Positions 18,122-27,073 of a stretch of DNA of 64,000 nucleotides are shown piece by piece (position 1 is the first letter of the stretch; each line of letters begins with the position of its first letter). The notes under the pieces were generated by a model, which was given only the letters and a program-made list of their open reading frames with translations, did not search any database and was not told where the DNA came from. Origin of the DNA: Massilia eburnea (GTDB lineage: Bacteria; Pseudomonadota; Gammaproteobacteria; Burkholderiales; Burkholderiaceae_D); NCBI RefSeq assembly GCF_009720745.1, contig NZ_WNKX01000008.1, positions 124,001-188,000 on the forward strand, read 5' to 3'. The position numbers and the translations under genes are program-made.

Positions 18122-19132
18122 ATGAACACCATTCAAATCAGCATTTACGTCGTCGGCATGCTGGTGCTGATGGCGCTTGCCTTCGACTTCATGAACGGCT
18201 TCCACGATGCGGCCAACGCGATCGCCACCGTGGTGTCGACTGGCGTGCTCAAGCCGCAGACGGCAGTGGCCATGGCGGCGGTGTTCAACTTTGTCGCCAT
18301 CTGGGTGGTCGGCCTGAAGGTTGCCGCCGTAGTGGGCAAGGGCACGATCGATATGCACATTGTCGACCATTACGTGGTGTTCGGCGCGCTCTCCGGCGCA
18401 ATCCTGTGGAACATCATCACCTGGTACTACGGCATTCCGTCTTCGTCCTCGCACGCCCTGATCGGCGGCCTGGTGGGCGCGGCCGTGGCCAAGGGCGGCA
18501 CCAGCACCCTGAATAGCGACGGCCTGCTCAAGACCGTGGAATGGATCGTGATCTCGCCTCTGATGGGCTTCTTCCTCGGCTCCCTGATCATGCTGATCGT
18601 GTCGTGGGTGTTCGTGAAATCGACCCCGCGCAAGGTGGACGGCTGGTTCCGCCGCCTGCAGCTGGTATCGGCTGCGGGCTACTCGCTGTCGCATGGCGGC
18701 AACGACGCGCAAAAGACCATCGGCATCATCTGGCTGCTGCTGATTGCCAGCGGTCACGTGGCGGCAGGCGACAAATCGCCGCCGTTCTGGGTCGTGCTGT
18801 CCTGCTATACCGCGATTTCCTTCGGCACCCTGTTCGGCGGCTGGCGCATCGTCAAGACCATGGGCCAGAAGATCACCAAGCTGAAGCCTGTAGGCGGCTT
18901 TTGCGCCGAGACCGGCGGCGCCATCACGGTGCTGATCGCGTCCGGGCTGGGCGTGCCCGTGTCGACCACCCACACCATCACCGGCGCGATCGTCGGCGTG
19001 GGTTCGTCGCAGAAGATGTCGGCGGTGCGCTGGGGCGTGGCCGGCAACATCGTCTGGGCCTGGATCTTCACCATTCCGGCGTCGGCGTTCATCGCTGCGA
19101 TCGGCTGGTGGGTTGGCACCAAGATCATGTGA
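18122..19132 (+). CDS. pit: low-affinity inorganic phosphate transporter, PiT family
   Basis: PiT permeases bring metal-phosphate into the cell with protons or cations. The 336-residue product has about ten membrane segments and both PiT signatures: FDFMNGFHDAANAIATVV near the N-terminus and SLSHGGNDAQKTIGII in the second half. The VPVSTTHTITGAIVGVG segment is also typical. It begins one base after the DUF47 stop, so the pair is translationally linked. A terminator follows 20 bp after the stop. Confidence 0.95.
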   Translation: MNTIQISIYVVGMLVLMALAFDFMNGFHDAANAIATVVSTGVLKPQTAVAMAAVFNFVAIWVVGLKVAAVVGKGTIDMHIVDHYVVFGALSGAILWNIITWYYGIPSSSSHALIGGLVGAAVAKGGTSTLNSDGLLKTVEWIVISPLMGFFLGSLIMLIVSWVFVKSTPRKVDGWFRRLQLVSAAGYSLSHGGNDAQKTIGIIWLLLIASGHVAAGDKSPPFWVVLSCYTAISFGTLFGGWRIVKTMGQKITKLKPVGGFCAETGGAITVLIASGLGVPVSTTHTITGAIVGVGSSQKMSAVRWGVAGNIVWAWIFTIPASAFIAAIGWWVGTKIM

Positions 19133-19152
19133 TGTTGTAAATGACGTCAAGA

Positions 19153-19178
19153 AGGGAGGCTGCGGCCTCCCTTTTTTT
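19153..19178 (+). terminator. rho-independent terminator after pit
   Basis: Stem AGGGAGGC (19153-19160) / GCCTCCCT (19165-19172) with a TGCG loop, followed by seven T. Textbook intrinsic terminator 20 bp past the pit stop. Confidence 0.92.
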
Positions 19179-19202
19179 CGCCTGGGATTTTTGGGATGAT
19201 GC

Positions 19203-19708
19203 ATGTCGACGGAAATCCGGGTTGCCATCGGCGACCCAATACCACCGCTGCAATGGCCGCACAGCTGTCCGCGCTGCGGCAAGAAAGACCGCTTGCAGGG
19301 CGCCGCCAGCCGGCTTGGCCGGGTGAAATCGATGCGGCCGAACCTGGGCGGCGGCATGACAGTGACGAGCGACATCCTGCACTTGAGCGTACCGTTTTTT
19401 GCGAGCAGCATGCGGCGGGCAATCACCTGGCTAATTTCCTGCTGCGCAACGGGCCGCTGGCCCTGGTGCTGTGGGCGCGCAAGACCATCAATATCTGGCC
19501 CAAGGCCTTTGATCCGGACCTGGACGTAGTGGTGGTCCGCTTTGCCAATGAAGACTACGCCACCAAGTTCCGCCTGATGAACCGCGAAGCGACCAGCCTT
19601 CGCAATACGGAGCAGGCGCCGTGGCTGGCGCGCGCCTCGACCCGGAAAATGATCATCGTCGTGCTGGCGCTGGTATTGCTGGGCTGGCGGGTGCTGGGCT
19701 CCAATTGA
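19203..19708 (+). pseudogene. zinc-ribbon membrane protein gene split by a frameshift
   Basis: Two overlapping frames together make one sensible protein. The first (from ATG 19203) has CPRCG near residue 22 and runs to ILHLSVPFF. The second, in the next frame, continues CEQHAAGNHLANFLLRNGPL and ends in a C-terminal membrane segment (KMIIVVLALVLLGW). The join falls at a run of six T (19395-19400). One extra T, or a -1 slip there, would give VPFFCEQH and one 169-residue product with CxxC and C-x2-H as a possible metal site. It may be a true lesion, a sequencing error or a slippage site. Function unknown. A terminator follows. Confidence 0.7.
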
Positions 19709-19712
19709 ACAC

Positions 19713-19737
19713 TGCGGCTCTCCGGGGCCGCATTTTT
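19713..19737 (+). terminator. rho-independent terminator
   Basis: Stem TGCGGC (19713-19718) / GCCGCA (19727-19732) followed by five T, directly after the frameshifted gene. Its presence suggests that gene was a functional transcription unit at least until recently. Confidence 0.75.
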
Positions 19738-19754
19738 CTTGTTGTGTGCATCTC

Positions 19755-19779
19755 ATATTTGAGATATTGTCTCTAATAT
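19755..19779. promoter_or_regulatory. palindromic operator overlapping the XRE start codon
   Basis: ATATTTGAGA and TCTCTAATAT form an inverted repeat (9 of 10 pairs) with a 5 bp centre. The right half runs into the ATG at 19778. This AT-rich site in GC-rich surroundings is a likely autoregulatory operator for the XRE-cupin protein. Confidence 0.6.
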
Positions 19780-20338
19780 GGGAAATTCATTTGAAGACCG
19801 GCTGGTCCGGCGGCTGGCGGCGCTGCGTGAAGAGCGTGCCCTAGCGCTGGAAGAACTGGCCACGCAGAGCGGCATCAGCCGCGCCACCTTGTCGCGGCTG
19901 GAGCGCGGCGAAACCAGTCCGACCGCGGAGATGCTGGGCAAGCTGTGCGCAGTGTACGGCTTGCCGATGTCGCGCCTGATCGCGGAGGTCGAGGTGCAGC
20001 CGGCGCAGCTGCTGCGCCATGCCGAACAGGCCGAATGGCAGGACGCCCACAGCGGATTCCGGCGCCGCATGGTGTCGCCGCCGGCGCGCAGTTTCCAGGC
20101 CGAGCTGGTGGAAGGGCACCTGCCGGCCGGCGCCGTGATCGACTACCCGCAGCCGCCGGTGCGCGGCATGGAGCAGCACATCTGGATGCTGAGCGGGATT
20201 CTGGACTACACGCTCGATGGCGTGACGCACCGCCTGCATAAAGGCGATTGCCTGCGCTTCCATTTGTATGGCGCGACGCGCTTTTCCTGCCCCGGCCCGC
20301 ACGGGGCCCATTACCTGGTGACGATATGCCAGCCATAA
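19778..20338 (+). CDS. XRE-family regulator with C-terminal cupin domain
   Basis: The 186-residue product joins a helix-turn-helix (about residues 8-65; LEELATQSGISRATLSRLERGETSPTAE) to a cupin (about residues 105-182; HIWMLSGILDYTLDG, HKGDCLRFH). Such HTH-cupin regulators sense small metabolites; the ligand is unknown. It overlaps the downstream double-GNAT gene by 13 bp, so the two are coexpressed and the acetyltransferase substrate may relate to the signal. A palindrome over its start codon suggests autoregulation. Confidence 0.88.
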   Translation: MGNSFEDRLVRRLAALREERALALEELATQSGISRATLSRLERGETSPTAEMLGKLCAVYGLPMSRLIAEVEVQPAQLLRHAEQAEWQDAHSGFRRRMVSPPARSFQAELVEGHLPAGAVIDYPQPPVRGMEQHIWMLSGILDYTLDGVTHRLHKGDCLRFHLYGATRFSCPGPHGAHYLVTICQP

Positions 20339-21306
20339 GCGAACTCGATGCGGCCGGGCTGCTGGCCGGCGCCGATCAACTGGCGGAAGTGTTGCGCGCC
20401 TGCGTGCTGGCCGGCGCCAGTGTCGGCTTCGAGCTGCCATTCCCGCACGAGGAGGCGCGCGCCTTCTGGCTTGGCCTGCACGCTGCGGTGGAGCGTGGCG
20501 AGCGTCGCTTGTTCGTGGTGCGCGGCGCCGATGGCCGCATCGACGGCACCCTGCAACTGGTGCCGGCGGGGATGCCGAATGGCCGCCATCGCGCGGAACT
20601 GTCCAAGATGCTGGTGCATCCGCGTGCGCGGCGCCGGGGCATGGCGCAGGCGCTGGTGCGGCATGCCGAAGTACTTGCGCGCTCGCTTGGGCGCACGCTG
20701 ATTGTGCTCGATACCTGCACTGGCGAACCGGCCGAGGGCATGTACGTCAAGCTTGGCTATGCGCGCTGCGGCGAGATTCCGCAGTACGCCACCATGCCGG
20801 ACGGCCGCCTGGGCGCGAGCACTTTCATGTACAAGCTGCTGCCGCAGGTGGCGGCAGCGGATCCGGAGGCGCCCGATTCGGTGGCGCTGCTCGCAGAACT
20901 GGACGAGACGCTGCAGTCAATCACCGGCGACAGCGGGCGTACCCAGTTCGCCGCCAGCGATGTACGCGGCGATGGCGGGCGGTTTGCCTTGGCGCGCGAT
21001 GCGCAAGGCCGGGCATTGGGATGCGGCGCTCTGCGACCAATGGGAGAGCCGGGCATGAAGAGCGCGGACGTCGCGGAGATCAAGCGCATGTATGCGCGCC
21101 CTGGGACCAAGGGCATCGGCAGCGCGTTACTGGCATGGCTCGAAGCGGAGGCGCGCCGCATCGGCTACCGCGCGCTGCGGCTGGAAACGCGGCTGGTGAA
21201 CGCGCGCGCCGTGCAGTTCTATCTTGCGCACGGCTACCGGCGTATCGAGAACTTCGGCCGCTACGCCGGTAATCCGGCCGCGGCCTGTTTCGAGAAAACG
21301 CTTTAA
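20326..21306 (+). CDS. tandem GNAT acetyltransferase
   Basis: The 326-residue product contains two GNAT acetyltransferase domains. The first (about 10-165) has the acetyl-CoA loop region LSKMLVHPRARRRGMAQALV. The second (about 180-326) has IKRMYARPGTKGIGSALLAWLE and ends with NARAVQFYLAHGYRRIENFG. The acceptor substrate is unknown. The ATG at 20326 lies within the end of the XRE-cupin gene; a longer upstream frame would only read that gene's sequence. The stop overlaps by 4 bp the convergent VOC gene. Confidence 0.87.
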   Translation: MPAISELDAAGLLAGADQLAEVLRACVLAGASVGFELPFPHEEARAFWLGLHAAVERGERRLFVVRGADGRIDGTLQLVPAGMPNGRHRAELSKMLVHPRARRRGMAQALVRHAEVLARSLGRTLIVLDTCTGEPAEGMYVKLGYARCGEIPQYATMPDGRLGASTFMYKLLPQVAAADPEAPDSVALLAELDETLQSITGDSGRTQFAASDVRGDGGRFALARDAQGRALGCGALRPMGEPGMKSADVAEIKRMYARPGTKGIGSALLAWLEAEARRIGYRALRLETRLVNARAVQFYLAHGYRRIENFGRYAGNPAAACFEKTL

Positions 21307-21695
21307 GCGGGATCGTGGCAGCAGACGCCGAACTTGTTGCCGTCCGGGTCTCGGAAGTAAGCGCCATAGTAGTTGGCGTGATATTGGGGGCGCAGGCCGG
21401 GCGCACCTTCGCAGCAGCCGCCGTTCGCCAGCGCTGCCGCATGCGCCGCATCAACCGCCGCACGGGAAGTCGCCAGCAGGGCGGTCATCGGTCCGTTGCC
21501 GGGGGCGGCTGGCGCGCCGTTGTAGGGCCGGCCGATGATGAACAGCGGACGGCCACCGCCAGCGGGCTGCCATGCGGCCCAGGGCTTGCTGTCGTCACGG
21601 AAGCGCTGTGCATGGCCCAGCGCAGCCATCACGGCTGCATGGAAGCGGTACGCGGCGGCGAAGTCGTTGACGCCGATGAATAGGTGGGAAATCAC
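21303..21695 (-). CDS. VOC (glyoxalase/bleomycin-resistance) family protein
   Basis: The 130-residue cytoplasmic protein has the paired beta-alpha-beta-beta-beta pattern of VOC enzymes: HLFIGVNDFAAAYRFH at the start, PLFIIGRPYNG in the middle and YYGAYFRDPDGNKFGVCCH at the end, where the acidic residue and His could bind metal. The reaction is unknown. Its start overlaps by 4 bp the end of the GspE-like gene, so both belong to one minus-strand unit. Confidence 0.85.
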   Translation of the reverse strand: MISHLFIGVNDFAAAYRFHAAVMAALGHAQRFRDDSKPWAAWQPAGGGRPLFIIGRPYNGAPAAPGNGPMTALLATSRAAVDAAHAAALANGGCCEGAPGLRPQYHANYYGAYFRDPDGNKFGVCCHDPA

Positions 21696-23509
21696 AGTGC
21701 CCCCCTTACAGCTTTCACGTCGGTCAGGCCGGCCAGGATTTTTTCGATGCCGTCCATTTTCAAAGTCCGCAAGCCTTCCGCCAGCGCAGCGTTGCGCAGC
21801 TGCGGCGCAGTGGCGCGTTCGCGCACCAGCTGGCGCGTATGCTCTCCGGGCACGAGAAGTTCGTGCAGCCCGATGCGGCCTTTATAGCCCTTGCTGCATG
21901 CGCTGCAGCCTACCGGCCGATACAGCGTGAAGCCGCCGCGCGCGTCGCCATGGCGCTCGCGCCAGCCGTTGACGATGCGCACTTTGGCGGCACGCGGATC
22001 GGCGCGCCAGGCGTCGGTCTTCTGCAATTCCTCGCTGTATTCGGCCAGCAGCAATTCCAGTTCCGCCTCACCCGGCTGGTAAGCCAGCTTGCAGTGCTCG
22101 CACAGGCGCTTGGCCAGGCGTAGGGCCAGCACGCCGAGCAGGGCGTCGGCCATGGCAAAGCGTTCGCTGCCCATTTCATGCAGGCGGCTGATGGTGTCGG
22201 TGCTGCTGGCTGTCGGCAGGCAACCCAGGACCATGCGGCCGTTCAGCGCTGCTTCGATGGCCAGGGCCGCAGTTTCGCTGTCGCGCATATCGCCAATCGC
22301 CACCTGGTCGGGATCGGCGTGCAGCACAGCGCGCAGGGCGGCTGCAAAGTCGGTACCGGTTTCGCGCTGCACCGGCACCTGGCGCGCTGCGGGCTGCAGG
22401 ATCTCCACCGGCTCTTCGATGGTCCAGACCTTGGCGTCGGGTCGCTCCAGCTGCAGCAGCAGCGAGTGCAGGGCGGTGGTGCGTCCCGAACCGGCCGGGC
22501 CGCACAGCAGGAACAGGCCATGCGTGGTGTCGATGGCGGCGCGCAGCTGGTCTTGTGCGGCGGGCGCCATGCCCAGGCGTTCCAGTGGCATCGGCGCGCC
22601 GCTGCTTAACAGGTGCAGCACCACGTCTTCCATGCCGCCGGCGGAAGGAATGAATGTGGCACGCAGTTCCACATCCAGCTGGCTGAATTCGCGGAATAGC
22701 AGCTTGCCTTCGACTGGGTGGCCAGCCGCCACGGTGGGCAGGCCGCACATGGCTTTCAGGCGCGCCACCAGGGCGCCGTGCAGGTCCAGCGCAGCCTCGG
22801 CATAGGGCAGCAGGGCGCCATCGCGGCGCAGGCGCAGAACCGATATCCCGCGCGCAGTGTGCGGTTCAATATGGATGTCGGAGGCATCGAGGCGGCACGC
22901 CTCGGTAATGATCTTGTCGGCCAGCGCAGCGGCGGCATCGGCGTCGGCAGCACTGTGGACGCGGGCAGGTTTCGCGCCGCCGGTGGCGGCGAAGCGTGGC
23001 GACTGGCGGGCGGCCAGCGCAACGGCCAGTGTTTCGCACAAGGCTTGCAGGCATTCGCGCTGCAGTGCGCTGAAGCGCTCTCCGCTGCGCGGGTTCAGCA
23101 GCTGGATGACGCCGAGCAGGTCCTTGCCCTGCGCGTCGACGATGGGGGCGGCCAGCACCTGCCGCGTGCGATAGCCAGTGCGCTGGTCCGGGCCACGCTG
23201 GAATTGCAGTTCGGGCGAGATGTCGCGCAGTTGCGCCTCGTCATAGACGTCGCCGATGTCCAGCACTTGCTGGGTCAAGGCCACGTAGCCGGGGATGCTG
23301 CCCGGCGTGACGGCGACCCGCGTTTCGCGCGCGACCAGGTAATCCTTCTCCTGGTCCATCACGAACAGCAGGCAGCGGTCGCAGTCGAACAGGTGGCACA
23401 GGTCGGCCGGCACGCTCGCCATCAGCCCATCAAGACCGCGTGCGGCATGCACGCGGGTGCTGATTTCCTGCAATTTGCGGTACAACTGCAATGGTTCCGT
23501 ATCACTCAC
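21692..23509 (-). CDS. GspE/PilB-type ATPase with GAF domain and altered Walker A
   Basis: The 605-residue product starts with a GAF domain (about residues 5-165: ARGLDGLMASVPADLCHLFD, LAAPIVDAQGKDLLGVIQLL). A type II secretion/type IV pilus ATPase module follows (about 190-600). It has ASDIHIEPH, the zinc-type cysteines CEHCKLAY and CSACSKGYKGRIGLHELL, and a P-loop. The P-loop reads GPAGSGRTT, with Arg where Lys is normal. The Walker B and His-box regions are also divergent (IGDMRDSETA; VLGCLPTASS). It may be a non-hydrolysing regulator. No pilus genes are adjacent. The start is uncertain: GTG at 23509 is favoured over TTG at 23575. Confidence 0.8.
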   Translation of the reverse strand: MSDTEPLQLYRKLQEISTRVHAARGLDGLMASVPADLCHLFDCDRCLLFVMDQEKDYLVARETRVAVTPGSIPGYVALTQQVLDIGDVYDEAQLRDISPELQFQRGPDQRTGYRTRQVLAAPIVDAQGKDLLGVIQLLNPRSGERFSALQRECLQALCETLAVALAARQSPRFAATGGAKPARVHSAADADAAAALADKIITEACRLDASDIHIEPHTARGISVLRLRRDGALLPYAEAALDLHGALVARLKAMCGLPTVAAGHPVEGKLLFREFSQLDVELRATFIPSAGGMEDVVLHLLSSGAPMPLERLGMAPAAQDQLRAAIDTTHGLFLLCGPAGSGRTTALHSLLLQLERPDAKVWTIEEPVEILQPAARQVPVQRETGTDFAAALRAVLHADPDQVAIGDMRDSETAALAIEAALNGRMVLGCLPTASSTDTISRLHEMGSERFAMADALLGVLALRLAKRLCEHCKLAYQPGEAELELLLAEYSEELQKTDAWRADPRAAKVRIVNGWRERHGDARGGFTLYRPVGCSACSKGYKGRIGLHELLVPGEHTRQLVRERATAPQLRNAALAEGLRTLKMDGIEKILAGLTDVKAVRGAL

Positions 23510-23662
23510 AGCACTACCCTTTTCTTGTCGTTTTCCCAAGTTTGTCAATGATAGCGCCAAATAAGCAACACTCAACCGTGCGTGCCCATGCGGGAGTAAA
23601 ATATACCTGTCACTTTGGCCATCTCGCCTAAATTAGCAGGGTGATTGCCCGGGAGAACGAAA

Positions 23663-24298
23663 ATGAATAGCCCCGCGCCTCGTCTGGTCGGCATGGCCGC
23701 ATTGGCCATCGCCTGTGGAAACCTTGCAGCCGCTCCCCTGCGGGCCGAGCGCGAGCGTGAGCGAGCGCCTGCCACTGTGTTCGACCTGAGCGCCAGCCAA
23801 TCGAGATTGTCCGACTGGCCCGGCAATCCCAACGCCAATAATGTCACTGTGCGCCTGGCTGCGAGCATGACGCAGTTACTGCCGCGCGATTGGTTCGTGA
23901 AAGCCAGCGTGAATACCCAGTACAACTCGGGCGACCTGACATTGCAGGATGCACTGGCGCCGCCTGTATTCACCTCGCTCAACATGATGCGCGACCGCGA
24001 CGTGCTGCGCGATGGCGGCATCGGCAGCAATCTCGAGCTGTACTCGCCCAATATGTGCGCCTCGCTGTTCCGCAATTGCCGCGCCCTGATGTTCTATGAC
24101 CGCAATTACATCCGCTACAACCGCAATTACGCCGGGCAGCTGCGCAGCGGCCGCGTTGGCAGCATCGGCGTTGGCGTGCGGATGTTGACGGGCAAGCGTT
24201 CCAGCCTTCAGCTCGACTATGGGCGGGTGGTGCGTTCGGACCAGATGCCGGATGACGACCGCTCGCGCCTGACGCTGCGCATGGGTTATCGATGGTAA
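23663..24298 (+). CDS. putative outer-membrane beta-barrel protein
   Basis: The 211-residue product has a short signal-like N-terminus (MAALAIACGNLAAAPL). It then has alternating amphipathic segments and ends with LTLRMGYRW, an aromatic C-terminus typical of outer-membrane barrels. Segments such as VTVRLAASMTQLLPRDWFVKASV and SSLQLDYGRVVRSDQ recall the final strands of ShlB/FhaC-type TpsB transporters, but the POTRA domains and most of the barrel are missing. It could be a small barrel or a truncated relic. The ATG at 23663 follows GGGAGAACG. It diverges from the GspE-like gene. Confidence 0.6.
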   Translation: MNSPAPRLVGMAALAIACGNLAAAPLRAERERERAPATVFDLSASQSRLSDWPGNPNANNVTVRLAASMTQLLPRDWFVKASVNTQYNSGDLTLQDALAPPVFTSLNMMRDRDVLRDGGIGSNLELYSPNMCASLFRNCRALMFYDRNYIRYNRNYAGQLRSGRVGSIGVGVRMLTGKRSSLQLDYGRVVRSDQMPDDDRSRLTLRMGYRW

Positions 24299-24318
24299 AA
24301 GGCTCTAAAAAATAGTCC

Positions 24319-24349
24319 TTGACCTTCCCATCATGGGATACTTGATACT
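24319..24349 (+). promoter_or_regulatory. MerR/CueR-type promoter of the copper operon
   Basis: TTGACC (24319-24324) and GATACT (24344-24349) are separated by 19 bp, the long spacer typical of MerR-family promoters. Inside the spacer is a perfect dyad, TCCCAT-C-ATGGGA (24326-24338). It lies 31 bp upstream of copA, and the operon encodes a CueR-like regulator, so copper-induced activation by DNA untwisting is likely. Confidence 0.75.
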
Positions 24350-24379
24350 GGTCGCCAGAATACAGGCGAGGAGTGTCCC

Positions 24380-26560
24380 ATGAGTCAGTTCCAGCAAACC
24401 GTCCGCATTGAAGGCATGAGTTGCGCATCCTGCGTGCGCCGCGTCGAGAAGGCGCTGGCCACCGTGCCGGGTGTGGCCCATGCCGCCGTCAACCTGGCCA
24501 CCGAGACAGCGCGCGTCGATTCCGATGCGCCGGTGGCATTTGCCGCCTTGCAGCAGGCTATAGGCAAGGCCGGCTATACAGCCAGCGAACTGGCCGCCCC
24601 GGCGGCCGATTCCGCACCGCGCATTTCCGAAGGCTTGGCCGTGATCCTGTCCGCCATCCTGTCGGCGCCGCTGGTGGTGCCGATGGTCGCGGAGTGGTTC
24701 GGCCTGCACGTGATGATGCCGGCATGGCTGCAATGGCTGCTGGCGACGCCGGTCCAATTCATCTTCGGGGCGCGCTTCTACCGCGCCGGCTGGAAGGCGG
24801 TGAAAGCGCGCGCAGGCAATATGGATTTGCTGGTGGCGCTTGGAACGTCGGCGGCATACGGCTTGAGCGTCTACCTGGCGCTGTCTCCGTCGCAGGGCAT
24901 GGCGCACCTGTATTTCGAAGCTTCGGCGGTGGTGCTGACCCTGGTCTTGCTAGGCAAGTGGCTGGAAGCGCGCGCCAAGCGGCAGACTGCTTCCGCCATC
25001 CGCGCCTTGCAGGATCTGCGGCCAGTGACGGCGCGTGTGCGGCGCGAGGGGGAGTCTGACGCAGACCTGCCGATCGAGCAGGTGAGGGTGGGCGATATTG
25101 TGGTGATCCGTGCCGGCGAGCGCGTGGCGGTGGACGGCGAGGTGGTCGATGGCGCGAGCCACGTCGACGAGTCGCTGATCACCGGCGAGAGCCTGCCGGT
25201 TGCCAAGCATGCGGGCGACCGCGTGACCGGCGGCGCGATCAATGGCGAGGGCTTGCTGCTGGTTCGCACCAGCGCGACCGGGGCCGAGACCACGCTGTCG
25301 CGGATCATCCGCCTGGTGGAAGACGCGCAATCGGCGAAGGCGCCAGTGCAGAAGCTGGTCGATCAAGTCGCGGCGGTCTTCGTGCCGGTGGTGCTGGTGA
25401 TTGCGGTGTTGACCTTCATTGGCTGGTGGATGGTGTCCGGCAATGCGGAGCAGGCCCTGATCAACGCGGTCGTCGTGATGGTCATTGCCTGTCCATGCGC
25501 GCTGGGACTGGCTACGCCGGCCGCCATCATGGCAGGTACCGGCGTCGCTGCCCGCCACGGAATCCTGATCAAGGATGCTGAAGCGCTGGAAATGGCGCGC
25601 CAGGTCGATACGGTGGTGTTCGACAAGACCGGCACGCTCACGCAGGGCAAGCCGGTGCTGGCGCAGTTGCTGCCAAACGGTATCGCCCGCGAGCGCGCGC
25701 TGCAGCTTGCCGCCGCCATCCAGCGCGGCAGCGAGCACTCGCTGGCACGTGCCGTCCTCGATGCGGAGACGGCTGCCGGGGGGGCGGCGCAGCTCACCGC
25801 GAGCGCGGTGACGACGCTGGCCGGACGCGGATTGGCGGCGCAAGCCGATGGCATGGGCCTGCTCCTTGGCAGCGGGCGCCTGATGGCGGAGCGCGGCGTA
25901 GACCTGGCGTCACTTCAGCAGCGCGCCGCAGAATTGGAAGCGCAGGGCCATACCATCTCATGGCTCGCCGAAGCCGGCGCCGGTGGCGCCAGGCTGCTTG
26001 CACTGCTGGCCTTCGCCGACCAGCCCAAGCCGCATGCCCGCGCGGCAGTCGAACGCCTGCATGCACGCGGCATCGCAACCGTCATGCTGACCGGCGACAA
26101 CGCGGGCAGCGCGCAAACCGTGGCGCAAGCGCTTGGCATCGGCCATGTCGAGGCGAATCTCCTGCCGGCCGACAAAACGACGGTCATCGCGAAACTCAAG
26201 GAAGAAGGCAAGCGCGTTGCGATGGTCGGCGACGGCATCAACGACGCGCCTGCCCTGGCCGCGGCGCATGTCGGCATAGCGATGGCCACCGGCACCGACG
26301 TTGCCATGAACGCCGCCGGCATTACATTGATGCGCGGCGAACCGCTGCTGGTGGCCGACGCGATCGATATTTCGCACCGCACCTTCAGCAAGATCCGCCA
26401 GAACCTGTTCTGGGCCTTCATCTACAATGTGGCGGGGATTCCGTTGGCCGCACTCGGCATGCTGAACCCATTGCTGGCCGGCGCCGCCATGGCATTCAGT
26501 TCGGTCAGCGTGATCAGCAACGCGCTATTGCTGCGCAGCTGGCAACCATCGAAGGAATAA
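24380..26560 (+). CDS. copA: copper-exporting P-type ATPase
   Basis: CopA pumps Cu(I) out of the cytoplasm. The 726-residue product has an N-terminal metal-binding domain (GMSCASC, Cys15 and Cys18), eight membrane segments and the ion site [12 protein letters not shown]. The phosphorylation motif is DKTGTLTQG and the hinge [15 protein letters not shown] appears in the actuator domain. A single N-terminal HMA domain is present. It is preceded by a MerR-type promoter and followed after 3 bp by the CueR-like gene. A CopZ-type chaperone gene sits 3.6 kb downstream. Confidence 0.95.
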   Translation: MSQFQQTVRIEGMSCASCVRRVEKALATVPGVAHAAVNLATETARVDSDAPVAFAALQQAIGKAGYTASELAAPAADSAPRISEGLAVILSAILSAPLVVPMVAEWFGLHVMMPAWLQWLLATPVQFIFGARFYRAGWKAVKARAGNMDLLVALGTSAAYGLSVYLALSPSQGMAHLYFEASAVVLTLVLLGKWLEARAKRQTASAIRALQDLRPVTARVRREGESDADLPIEQVRVGDIVVIRAGERVAVDGEVVDGASHVDESLITGESLPVAKHAGDRVTGGAINGEGLLLVRTSATGAETTLSRIIRLVEDAQSAKAPVQKLVDQVAAVFVPVVLVIAVLTFIGWWMVSGNAEQALINAVVVMVIACPCALGLATPAAIMAGTGVAARHGILIKDAEALEMARQVDTVVFDKTGTLTQGKPVLAQLLPNGIARERALQLAAAIQRGSEHSLARAVLDAETAAGGAAQLTASAVTTLAGRGLAAQADGMGLLLGSGRLMAERGVDLASLQQRAAELEAQGHTISWLAEAGAGGARLLALLAFADQPKPHARAAVERLHARGIATVMLTGDNAGSAQTVAQALGIGHVEANLLPADKTTVIAKLKEEGKRVAMVGDGINDAPALAAAHVGIAMATGTDVAMNAAGITLMRGEPLLVADAIDISHRTFSKIRQNLFWAFIYNVAGIPLAALGMLNPLLAGAAMAFSSVSVISNALLLRSWQPSKE

Positions 26561-26563
26561 GCA

Positions 26564-27073
26564 ATGAATATCGGACAAGCTGCCGCCGCTTCCGGCGTAA
26601 GCGCCAAAATGATCCGCTACTACGAGAGCATCGGCCTGGTGAAGGAAACTGCGCGTACCGACAGCGGCTACCGCATCTACGGTGAGAAGGACCTGCACGC
26701 GCTGCGCTTCATCAAGCGCGCGCGCAACCTGGGCTTTTCGCTGGAGCAGATCGGCGAGCTGTTGTCCTTATGGCAGGATACGAAGCGCGCCAGTGCGGAC
26801 GTCAAGTCGATCGCCATGGGGCATGTGGATGAACTGAACCAGCGCATCGTGGAACTGACCGAAATGCGCGACACGCTGGCAAGCCTGGCGAAGGCTTGCC
26901 ACGGAGACGAGCGCCCCGATTGTCCTATCCTGCAGACCCTGGGATCAGCGCAGGAACATGTACACGGTGAGCACTGCGCCCACCAGCACGACAAAGATGC
27001 GCATCAGCTGCGGGGGAAGGCGATAGATCAGCCACGATCCCAGAAGGCCGCCCGCAATACCACCAGCGCATAA
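26564..27073 (+). CDS. cueR: CueR-like copper-responsive MerR regulator
   Basis: The 169-residue product has the MerR DNA-binding domain (MNIGQAAAASGVSAKMIRYYESIGL), a dimerisation helix, and CHGDERPDC, the C-x7-C metal loop of CueR. It probably senses Cu(I) and activates the operon promoter. The protein runs about 35 residues past the usual CueR end with a His-rich tail (EHVHGEHCAHQHDKDAH). That tail is encoded opposite the 3' end of the TSUP gene (129 bp overlap). It may be an added metal-binding tail or simply readthrough after loss of the original stop. It starts 3 bp after copA. Confidence 0.9.
   Translation: MNIGQAAAASGVSAKMIRYYESIGLVKETARTDSGYRIYGEKDLHALRFIKRARNLGFSLEQIGELLSLWQDTKRASADVKSIAMGHVDELNQRIVELTEMRDTLASLAKACHGDERPDCPILQTLGSAQEHVHGEHCAHQHDKDAHQLRGKAIDQPRSQKAARNTTSA

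Noticed and set aside
17429..19756. Very long minus-strand frame (775 codons) opposite the DUF47 and pit genes
   Set aside because: It spans two clear genes and a terminator, and reads as His/Gln/Arg-rich shadow sequence.
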